64,000 bases of DNA from Streptococcus downei MFe28 (GTDB taxonomy: Bacteria > Bacillota > Bacilli > Lactobacillales > Streptococcaceae). The DNA lies in the NCBI RefSeq assembly GCF_900459175.1, contig NZ_UHFA01000002.1, positions 1-64,000 of the forward strand. The letters run 5' to 3'. Below are positions 32,555 to 38,887 of this stretch, piece after piece. A model generated the notes under the pieces. That model ran no database searches. It was not told the DNA's origin and saw only the letters and a list, made by a program, of their open reading frames with translations. The number at the start of each line of letters is the position of its first letter. Positions within the stretch are counted from its first letter, which is position 1. The translations under genes and the position numbers were made by a program.

Positions 32555-33478
32555 TTAATCCTCCACTTTGTGAAGCAATTTGTCCTTGAAGTAGTCAAAG
32601 TAGGTCTTCTTGTCAATGACCGTGACGGTCTTTCCGGTCATGCCATACTTGACTAGCTTGCTCTCTTTCTTTGAGAGCTTGACCTTAGCGGTGACCTTGA
32701 ACAGGTTGCCTTTTTTCGTGGTGGTTGCTGATGAGGCAACATTATTAATCTTGCCTTCTACGGTCAGCTTGTCATTACCCTTGCGCTCCAGCGATAGGCG
32801 GGTCGTTTGTCCCTTCTTCATGGAGACCACGTCATCTGAAGAGACGTAGTAGGTAATTAGGGCTGTCTTGGTCTTTTGAATATCTGGGTAAATCTGGGCA
32901 ATCTCTGACCACTTGGGCAGGAGATTGAGGCCTTCATACTTACTATTGGTATGAATAATGCCAGACTCAGGGGCAAAGAGGGAAACATGGTCAGCTTCCT
33001 TCTTATCCTCGTCATCTCGGTCCTTTTTGTCGGCTTCCCTTTTCTTTTTATCCTTTTTCTCGCGCTTCTTTCTTTCCTTTTTGGAGAGCTTCTTATACTT
33101 TTTCTTGGTCTTTTTCTCTTCTTTTTCTAGTGCCTTATCCAGTCGCTCATTGCGCTCCTTGATGGTCTTCTTTTGGGCCTCTTTTTCCTGCTCAGTCGCA
33201 TTCTCGCTGTACTGGACCAAGAGGTCGCCTTTTTCTACCTTGGTATTGTCGTCCAATTTATTTTGGGCAACAGAGGTGTCACTAGCAGACTGAATGACCG
33301 CTAGAACCTTGGTTGGGGCAACCTCACCCTGGGAAATAACGGTGACCTCCTTTTTGGCAAAGCAGAGGAACACACCGATAAAAATAATCAGGACCACTAA
33401 GGGCACAATCAAAACGGTCGCAAAATTATGATAGCGACGGCGGTAAAATTCCGCACTTTCCAGTAATTTTGGATTCAT
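32555..33478 (-). CDS. bacteriocin transport accessory protein (ComB/NlmE-like)
   Basis: 307 residues. One N-terminal transmembrane helix (about 20-43) and a periplasmic-adaptor (HlyD-like) body: GEVAPTKVLAVIQ, EKGDLLVQY, and after the hairpin LFAPESGIIHTNSKYEGLN. It partners the C39 ABC transporter upstream (14-nt gap). The region that should be a coiled-coil hairpin (about 115-165) is almost pure Lys/Glu/Arg/Asp, with KKTKKKYKKLSKKERKKREK. This is far more basic than in known ComB-like proteins and may form a charged single helix. Confidence 0.9.
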   Translation of the reverse strand: MNPKLLESAEFYRRRYHNFATVLIVPLVVLIIFIGVFLCFAKKEVTVISQGEVAPTKVLAVIQSASDTSVAQNKLDDNTKVEKGDLLVQYSENATEQEKEAQKKTIKERNERLDKALEKEEKKTKKKYKKLSKKERKKREKKDKKKREADKKDRDDEDKKEADHVSLFAPESGIIHTNSKYEGLNLLPKWSEIAQIYPDIQKTKTALITYYVSSDDVVSMKKGQTTRLSLERKGNDKLTVEGKINNVASSATTTKKGNLFKVTAKVKLSKKESKLVKYGMTGKTVTVIDKKTYFDYFKDKLLHKVED

Positions 33479-33492
33479 GTTAGCTTCCTCCC

Positions 33493-35802
33493 TTAGTTAA
33501 ATAGCGTGTAGTAGAAGCCTTTGTTAGCTAGGAGTTCCTTATGGCTTCCTTCTTCCACAATCTTGCCTTGGTCCATGACGATAATCCGCTCGGTTCTTTG
33601 GGCGATACTCAAGCGGTGGGCTACAAAGATGATGGTCTTATCGGTCATGGCCATGAGGTTATCGACAATCTTCTTTTCGGTCAGGACATCCAGGCTACTG
33701 GTAGCCTCATCCAAAATCAAGACAGGCGCCTGAGTCAAGAGGGCACGAGCCAGGGCAATCCTTTGTTTCTGACCACCAGAAACCCCAGCCCCGTCAGAGA
33801 GCTCAGTCTGATAACCCAAAGGCATCTGTTCAATATCCGAGCGAATTTCAGCGATTTCACAGGCCCGAATAATATCCTCTTGGGTCGTCCCTTCCTTGGC
33901 ACCTAGGGTCAAGTTATCCATGATGGACCCGCTAAAGACATAGGCCTGTTGGGGTAGGTAGCTAATGTGCTGGCGCAGGGCGGTCTTGTCGATGACCTTG
34001 AGGTCATAGCCATTGATACGAGCAATCCCACGATTAGGCTCGTAGAAATTGACCATCATCTTGGCTAGGGTCGTCTTACCAGAACCTGACGGTCCCACTA
34101 AGCTGACCTTAGAGCCCTTGGCAATGGTCAGGTTAATATCGGACAGGGTATCCCGGCCATAGCCATACTTGTAAGACAATTTCTCAAAGGAGATATCCCC
34201 GTCCAAGAAGTTGGCCTCGGAAAGCTCGCCATCATTGTCAAATTCGGACTCCACCAGATAGACTTCATTGAGACGGGTATTGGCTACCCGGGCTGATTGG
34301 AGCTTGGTTTGCAGGCTGATGATATTTTCAATCGGATTTTGGAAATAAGAGAGGAGGGCATTGAAGGTAATCAACTGCCCGACAGAAATCTTGCCATCCA
34401 TGACCAACTTAGCCCCATACCAGAGGATGACCACATTAAGGATGAGTTTGGCCCCAGTCTTAAGGGAGGTCTGGAGGGCATTCATCTTTTGCAGGCGGAA
34501 GTTTTTCTCCAGATAGTCCACAAATTCACCATCGATGTTTTGGTAACGACTGGACTCACTGGTCAAGGACTTGATGGTCTCCATCCCATTGATGTCTTCA
34601 ATAATGGAAGAAGAAACCATAGCATTGGCTTCCATAACCTCATGATTGAGCTTTTCAAAGGGCTTGAGGAAGACCGTAATAATAAGGGCATAAATGGGGA
34701 TGGACAGCAGGGTCAAAAGGAAAAGGTGGTTATTTTGAACCAAGAGAACCCCACCAACCAAGATTAACATGGTGACATCAAGAAAAATGGAAAAGATAGT
34801 TGAGGCTACGGCCACAATAATCTGATTGGCATCCGAGAAGCGTGAGGTAATCTCACCAGTCCGCCTAGTCGCAAAGAAGGACATGGGCAGGGTAAAGATG
34901 TGCTTAATATAAGAAAGGATGACATCAATCACCAGTCGCAGACTGAGAACATTGAGCAAGAATTCCTTGGCAAAGCTCATCACCTGCTGGATGATGTAAG
35001 TAATAATCAGGCCGATGGTAATAATCCCCAAGGTTGAGGTCAGCTGGTCGGGAATATACTCGTCCAGCATGCCTTGGAGGTAGTAGGAACCGACAATATC
35101 AATCAGGGTGACAATCAGGCTAGCAAAAATGATATAGGTCAGGAGAGCCTTCTGCCTCAAAATCAGAGGGAAGAAGCTCAAGAGACCATTTTTCTCATCC
35201 TTCTTGGGTTGATAGTTAGGTGTTGGCGCCAAGAAGATAGCTAGACCAGTCCACTCCTCTTGGAAGTCCTGCTTGGATATGCGGGTTACCTTGACGGTAG
35301 GATCTGGGTCCCCAATAATCAGGCTATCACCGGCATTGGCATAGACGACATAATAGTGCTGGAGACGCTTGTTCTTAACCACATGGACAATGAAGGGATA
35401 GGTCAAGTCTGTATAGTCAAAGAGGGTCATATCCGCCTTGATGGAGCGGGTTTCAAAGCCAATGGCCTTGGCGGCTTCGACTAAACCAAGAGCTGTCGTT
35501 CCCTGCTTATCCGTTTTAGAGAGCTCCCGCAATTTCGCCAGTGAGTAGTCTGAGCCATAGTGCTTGGCCACTGACGCCAGGGCTGCCGGACCACAGTCTC
35601 GGGTATCCACTTGGGGCACTAGACGGTAGCGCCGACGGCGAAAGAGACCGACCGAACCGTAACTTTTGGCTGAGGATTGATTTTGACTCTCAGGGTAGGA
35701 GGCTGTGCCTTTAGATCTAAAGTAACGCCTAAAAGCTTCCAAAATAATATTGACCGCTATGACAAGCGCTACAATCAGAATGATATAAGTGATTTGCTTC
35801 AT
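33493..35802 (-). CDS. C39 peptidase-containing ABC transporter for double-glycine peptides
   Basis: 769 residues, ComA/NlmT/BlpA type. The C39 protease domain (about 62-190) has catalytic Cys in TRDCGPAALAS (Cys70), His in LQHYYVVYA and Asp in IGDPDPT. Six membrane helices follow (about 215-480), then the ATPase with Walker A GPSGSGKTTLAK, signature GVSGGQKQR and Walker B VLILDEATSSLD. It cleaves the leader after GG and exports the bacteriocins encoded on both sides. Odd: about 57 extra residues precede the usual start, including a hydrophobic helix (ITYIILIVALVIAVNIIL). The start codon has AGGAAAAC upstream, so the extension seems real. Confidence 0.93.
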   Translation of the reverse strand: MKQITYIILIVALVIAVNIILEAFRRYFRSKGTASYPESQNQSSAKSYGSVGLFRRRRYRLVPQVDTRDCGPAALASVAKHYGSDYSLAKLRELSKTDKQGTTALGLVEAAKAIGFETRSIKADMTLFDYTDLTYPFIVHVVKNKRLQHYYVVYANAGDSLIIGDPDPTVKVTRISKQDFQEEWTGLAIFLAPTPNYQPKKDEKNGLLSFFPLILRQKALLTYIIFASLIVTLIDIVGSYYLQGMLDEYIPDQLTSTLGIITIGLIITYIIQQVMSFAKEFLLNVLSLRLVIDVILSYIKHIFTLPMSFFATRRTGEITSRFSDANQIIVAVASTIFSIFLDVTMLILVGGVLLVQNNHLFLLTLLSIPIYALIITVFLKPFEKLNHEVMEANAMVSSSIIEDINGMETIKSLTSESSRYQNIDGEFVDYLEKNFRLQKMNALQTSLKTGAKLILNVVILWYGAKLVMDGKISVGQLITFNALLSYFQNPIENIISLQTKLQSARVANTRLNEVYLVESEFDNDGELSEANFLDGDISFEKLSYKYGYGRDTLSDINLTIAKGSKVSLVGPSGSGKTTLAKMMVNFYEPNRGIARINGYDLKVIDKTALRQHISYLPQQAYVFSGSIMDNLTLGAKEGTTQEDIIRACEIAEIRSDIEQMPLGYQTELSDGAGVSGGQKQRIALARALLTQAPVLILDEATSSLDVLTEKKIVDNLMAMTDKTIIFVAHRLSIAQRTERIIVMDQGKIVEEGSHKELLANKGFYYTLFN

Positions 35803-35882
35803 ATTAGTTTTCCTAATTGTTAAAACGATCTAGAATTTTAGGGGCCTATCATTTTGCTACCCTCAAAATTCCTTGCTAGAAT

Positions 35883-35930
35883 AAAAAGAAGCCTGACTCC
35901 TATACATAGTTAGACGGCAGGCTAAAAATT
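35883..35930 (-). terminator. terminator of the bacteriocin-immunity pair
   Basis: AGCCTG and CAGGCT arms with a long loop, then TCTTTTT on the minus strand, 25 nt after the 55-residue gene. Confidence 0.7.
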
Positions 35931-35956
35931 ATCACGACAGGTACTGAGTTAACATA

Positions 35957-36124
35957 TTAACTAAAATACTTGCCCTTTAAATAAAGTGTTACTACTACTA
36001 AATTCTCTAACATAAATACAATAAATACAATGAGTTTAATGTTTTTTATCGGAAATAATAGTGGAATAAGTAGTAAGATAAGGTAACTTAGCAGGACAAA
36101 CTGTCCCATCCTTGGTGATAACAT
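35957..36124 (-). CDS. small membrane protein, candidate immunity protein
   Basis: 55 residues from the ATG after GGAGGAGGACAACTT (start MLSPRMGQFVLLSYL); the same frame is open further upstream but without a ribosome site. Two hydrophobic segments joined by PIKN, ending KGKYFS. It follows the bacteriocin gene by 29 nt with a terminator behind it. The position and size fit a dedicated immunity protein, which is inference; I do not recognise the family. Confidence 0.75.
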   Translation of the reverse strand: MLSPRMGQFVLLSYLILLLIPLLFPIKNIKLIVFIVFMLENLVVVTLYLKGKYFS

Positions 36125-36153
36125 AAGTTGTCCTCCTCCATAGAAGGGAAGAA

Positions 36154-36426
36154 TTAAATCCAAGGTCCCCAAGTATCAACAGCAGCGCCGGCAATAAAGC
36201 CTGCACCGGCACCTCCGACAGCTCCTGCTGTAGCTCCTGCAACTGTGCCGACGATTGGAAGTGTTACAGTACCGACTGCACCACCTGCTGCACCTCCACC
36301 AAAGAAACCTGTGACAGCCCCAAGACCAGCTAGCAGAAGACCTCCACCTTCTGACTCAGAAAGAGTAGTTGTGTCAGCTACTTCAAAGTTATCAAAAGCC
36401 ATTGTATCCAATGTTGCTGTATTCAT
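36154..36426 (-). CDS. class II bacteriocin precursor, mutacin V (NlmC)-like
   Basis: 90 residues from the ATG after AAGGAGAATTTTT. Leader MNTATLDTMAFDNFEVADTT ends in SESEGG. The 62-residue core is Gly/Ala-rich with repeated GxxxG motifs and the stretch GTVTLPIVGTVAGATAGAVG, close to the NlmC/BlpM-type GTVTLPVVGTV segment. It ends DTWGPWI and has no cysteine. Likely half or all of a membrane-permeabilising class IIb bacteriocin, exported by the C39 transporter 350 nt downstream. Confidence 0.88.
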   Translation of the reverse strand: MNTATLDTMAFDNFEVADTTTLSESEGGGLLLAGLGAVTGFFGGGAAGGAVGTVTLPIVGTVAGATAGAVGGAGAGFIAGAAVDTWGPWI

Positions 36427-36476
36427 AAAAATTCTCCTTAATTTAAAATTTGTCAACTTTTTACTTGACGTAAGTC

Positions 36477-36505
36477 AGTTTATCAGAAATAGTTTCATTT
36501 GACAA
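36477..36505 (-). promoter_or_regulatory. promoter of the NlmC-like bacteriocin gene
   Basis: TTGTCA (36500-36505), 17-nt spacer, TAAACT (36477-36482) on the minus strand, about 45 nt upstream of the RBS. The 300 nt beyond it (36510-36800) hold no gene I can support. Confidence 0.65.
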
Positions 36506-36801
36506 TATATTTCAGTTCATTTTAATATAATGAAAATATTTGATACAGGAACTAAAATATTCTAACTTTTTACAAGACTATTCTTTGTGTTTAGCTTTCT
36601 ACCTTGAGTTAGTTTGCCATTTATTTGTATCGCATCCTAGAAGAACCTTTCCCCCAAGTAATCAAACTTTTATACACTACCAATTCAAATTATGCACGAA
36701 AACTATTGACTTTTTATCTTACTCAACTAGCATCATTTTCGAACATAAATTTTCTGATAATTATTGTTAAAAGTGACCGAGCTACTAAACCAAATCAATA
36801 A

Positions 36802-36837
36802 TAAAAAATAAGGACTGAACTAAAAATTCAATCCTTG
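36802..36837 (-). terminator. terminator of the 78-residue membrane protein gene
   Basis: AAGGATTGAA-TTTTTAG-TTCAGTCCTT then ATTTTTTATT on the minus strand. Confidence 0.8.
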
Positions 36838-36935
36838 TCTTTACATTATTTCGTCTCTTTCAAACTAACCAAAGTTGGTAGGTGACATTACCATCACCTA
36901 TCCGTCCTAACAATCGTCAGATGGGGACAATTATT

Positions 36936-37172
36936 TTATCCCTTAGTCATCATGAAGCTGATAATCATATTGATAACCGCAACGCCGATACCAACGCCAT
37001 TTAAGATATTAGCGATTTTATAGTCGAACTCTGGATTACCATTCTTGCTAAGGCCTAGTGAGATGCCAATAATTCCAAGGATAAGCCCGATAATAGCAAA
37101 TACGACTGAAAAGATGACTGACAGGATGCCGAGCACCAATGGTGCGCCTGTTTTCTTAGGTTCTGAATTCAT
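36936..37172 (-). CDS. small DUF4190-like membrane protein
   Basis: 78 residues, strong RBS (AAGGAGGATAACTA before ATG). Polar start MNSEPKKTGAP, then two helices (about 11-38 and 53-74) with a Gly-rich first helix GLILGIIGISLGLSKNG. This is the layout of DUF4190-type proteins often found beside bacteriocin genes. A role in immunity is plausible but not shown. Confidence 0.75.
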   Translation of the reverse strand: MNSEPKKTGAPLVLGILSVIFSVVFAIIGLILGIIGISLGLSKNGNPEFDYKIANILNGVGIGVAVINMIISFMMTKG

Positions 37173-37347
37173 TTAGTTATCCTCCTTAAATTTTTATCAG
37201 TTTAACAAATGATAGGAACTTTTGTCAAATGTGATTGCAAATCTCGTTCATCGAGTCCCCCTTCCAAAAAGTCAGAAGCATCGTCCAATACTAGTTTAGA
37301 AGGGGAGGAATTCTCCAAGAATTGCAAGAAATTCCCAGACCCTATCC

Positions 37348-37506
37348 TCAAGAGACAAATATATCATAGATGGCTAGTAAGACTATCGTCACTAAGATTG
37401 CTGTAGAGAACAAGGTCTTGAGTTTCTCATTTTTAGAGAATTTTATTAATATTGTATCTATGATTATCAAGAATAACCAAAGGGTAAAAATTACAAGATA
37501 CTTCAT
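37348..37506 (-). CDS. hypothetical two-helix membrane peptide
   Basis: 52 residues from the ATG after AAGGAATATACG (MKYLVIFTLWLFLIIID...). Two hydrophobic helices separated by KFSKNEKLKT, ending YDIFVS. A TTG 24 nt upstream in frame is less likely as the start. It lies between the 78-residue gene and the short-peptide array. Same plan as the 55-residue protein at 35957; both may be immunity proteins. Confidence 0.65.
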   Translation of the reverse strand: MKYLVIFTLWLFLIIIDTILIKFSKNEKLKTLFSTAILVTIVLLAIYDIFVS

Positions 37507-37780
37507 CGTATATTCCTTAACTATTTTCAATTCTTTGCGGGCATTTCATCATCTTTTTTAATCTTGAAACTGCTGACCCTTTCACGAGGTAAAAACTTAT
37601 CGTTCGCTGGCCAGTCACAAAGTTGCTATTCATAGCCCCTAATTAATAGCAAAATAGATACAGACCCCAAGATAAAGGGCGGAAAAAATGAATGAAACCA
37701 CTTTATTTTTACTGTAATAAGAGGCTAGTGAGCTTGGGATAAAGCTCCGTTACTCCTTAGTTTCTAACATTAAATATCTA

Positions 37781-37798
37781 GACGCAGTAGTTGATTGG
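37781..37798. repeat. dispersed intergenic repeat, fragment
   Basis: GACGCAGTAGTTGATTGG matches the first block of the repeats at 28490 and 50500. The surrounding 37507-37930 stretch holds no gene I can support. Confidence 0.45.
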
Positions 37799-37930
37799 AA
37801 GAGCACCAGCCTAGACCACATATCCAATTGGCTCTTTGCTATTCCCAAGGTTCCTTTAAAGTTAAATGTCTTATAAAAGCGAGTGTTAGAATCTCTTCAA
37901 AGGCTTGGTACAGCAACCAAAAAAGGCCAC

Positions 37931-37966
37931 AAAAAAATCCGATTCTTGCACACTTAGAATCGGATT
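37931..37966 (-). terminator. terminator of the RYKNGD peptide array
   Basis: On the minus strand AATCCGATTC pairs perfectly with GAATCGGATT across an 11-nt loop, followed by TTTTTTG. It is the first strong terminator after the five short genes. Confidence 0.9.
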
Positions 37967-38029
37967 CTAACTTTCTGTTTCAATTTCTGTCAAACTAGCA
38001 TCACGCCTTTCTTTTTTCTCATAAGGAGG

Positions 38030-38083
38030 TTAAGTGCTATAAATATCTCCGTTTTTATAACGGTTTAAATTCATCTGTAACAT
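38030..38083 (-). CDS. short peptide gene, RYKNGD family, member A
   Basis: 17 residues: MLQMNLNRYKNGDIYST. RBS AAAGGTGG 5 nt before ATG. The first 13 residues follow the family pattern M(L/I)xx(N/D)xxRYKNGD; the tail is IYST. Last member before the terminator. Family not recognised. No double-glycine site, no signal peptide. Confidence 0.75.
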   Translation of the reverse strand: MLQMNLNRYKNGDIYST

Positions 38084-38180
38084 TTGCCACCTTTTTCAAT
38101 GACAAGTACTTTTTTCTGCTCTATGAATGCCTCATTATCCTTTTTTATCATTTACCTTGCTGAGTACTTTTACTTCCAGC

Positions 38181-38231
38181 CTACAATCTAAAATCAGACT
38201 TCATCAAGCAGTTTTTATTAAATGTTAACAT
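38181..38231 (-). pseudogene. possible degenerate member of the RYKNGD family
   Basis: A 16-codon frame, MLTFNKNCLMKSDFRL, after AAGGGGTG. It opens like members A-C (MLxxN) and keeps the D at position 13, but RYKNG is lost. Either a decayed copy or chance; the spacing between members B and A leaves just room for one more gene. Confidence 0.35.
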
Positions 38232-38253
38232 TACATTGGTTTCACCCCTTAAG

Positions 38254-38316
38254 CTATTTTGTGCAACAGCCTATGATGTCTCCGTTTTTATAGCGTCCTT
38301 GATTAAAATCCAGCAT
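38254..38316 (-). CDS. short peptide gene, RYKNGD family, member B
   Basis: 20 residues: MLDFNQGRYKNGDIIGCCTK. RBS AGAAGGTG before ATG. The tail IIGCCTK carries two adjacent cysteines, which could be modified or oxidised. Leaves the constant block unchanged. Function unknown; a pheromone or modified-peptide precursor is a guess from length, repetition and constant/variable layout. Confidence 0.8.
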   Translation of the reverse strand: MLDFNQGRYKNGDIIGCCTK

Positions 38317-38371
38317 AATCACACCTTCTTCTTGATCAACTTACACTAAACTTGGCATGGGTACCACTCCT

Positions 38372-38437
38372 TTAGCTATTTTCAGCGACAACTAAGGAAT
38401 CTCCATTTTTATAACGACTTAGGTCAAACATCAACAT
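38372..38437 (-). CDS. short peptide gene, RYKNGD family, member C
   Basis: 21 residues: constant part MLMFDLSRYKNGD and tail SLVVAENS. RBS GGAGG 6-7 nt before ATG. The tail VV resembles the LVVV stretch of member D, so these two may share a tail type. Confidence 0.8.
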   Translation of the reverse strand: MLMFDLSRYKNGDSLVVAENS

Positions 38438-38547
38438 AAGCGTTCCTCCAGCACTTTTGCAAGATTTATAACCGACTGAAATGATTAACTACTGTTAGGA
38501 CTATGAGCTTACTTTTCAAAAACTTCTGCTAACAACTTTATCTCAAA

Positions 38548-38640
38548 CTAGAACGAGCAATCAACCACTACTAGGTCACTTTCGCTTATCTTGGAACTAC
38601 TGTCTCCATTTTTGTACCGAGATTTATTCATGTTAATCAT
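38548..38640 (-). CDS. short peptide gene, RYKNGD family, member D
   Basis: 30 residues, the longest member. Constant part MINMNKSRYKNGD, then a 17-residue tail with three serines, an acidic-polar middle (KISESD), LVVV and the end DCSF with one cysteine. RBS AAGAGGTG before ATG. Translation could also start at the second Met (MNKSRYKNGD). Confidence 0.82.
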   Translation of the reverse strand: MINMNKSRYKNGDSSSKISESDLVVVDCSF

Positions 38641-38720
38641 TACATTCACCTCTTAACACAATATCTCATACGAACTAGCGACAATACTTACTGTAAAATT
38701 AATCTTTTTTTGCCTACCGT

Positions 38721-38768
38721 CTATGGCCTGTCACCGTTCTTGTACCTTGAAACGTTTTGTCTAATCAT
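38721..38768 (-). CDS. short peptide gene, RYKNGD family, member E
   Basis: 15 residues: MIRQNVSRYKNGDRP. First gene after the promoter; RBS AAGGAGG 7 nt before ATG, the best in the array. It has almost no tail (RP) beyond the constant block. This suggests the block itself, not only the tail, may be functional. Confidence 0.82.
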   Translation of the reverse strand: MIRQNVSRYKNGDRP

Positions 38769-38812
38769 GGGAATTTCCTCCTTGATTAAGTTCTTATCTT
38801 ATTTACACTTTT

Positions 38813-38841
38813 ATTATAATGTAAGCGTTTTCTTTTGTCAA
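38813..38841 (-). promoter_or_regulatory. consensus sigma-A promoter of the RYKNGD array
   Basis: TTGACA (38836-38841), 17-nt spacer, TATAAT (38813-38818) on the minus strand: both hexamers perfect. It reads leftward into member E, 45 nt from its start codon. A perfect promoter implies high basal expression unless a repressor acts. It lies back to back with the mutY -10. Confidence 0.88.
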
Positions 38842-38874
38842 GATTTAAACCCTATTTTTTAAGTAGAATTTTGT

Positions 38875-38880
38875 TATAAT
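38875..38880 (+). promoter_or_regulatory. extended -10 box of mutY
   Basis: TG-T-TATAAT: an extended -10 ending only 7 nt before the mutY ATG, with no recognisable -35 at 17 nt. The expected start of transcription coincides with the A of ATG. Confidence 0.6.
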
Positions 38881-38887
38881 TCTTTCT

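Noticed and set aside
36500..36537. Plus-strand TTGACA...TATAAT near 36500
   Set aside because: The spacer is 21 nt and no gene follows on the plus strand.
37527..37625. Remnant-like frame (WPANDKFLPRERVSSFKIKK...) upstream of the 52-residue gene
   Set aside because: About 31 codons with no start and no recognisable family; possibly a gene fragment but unsupported.
38030..38768. RYKNGD peptides as double-glycine bacteriocins
   Set aside because: No GG or GA processing site and far too short for a leader plus core of that class.
30146..38841. CRISPR array interpretation of the repeated peptide genes
   Set aside because: Repeats are spaced irregularly, differ in sequence, have start and stop codons and ribosome sites; no cas genes.
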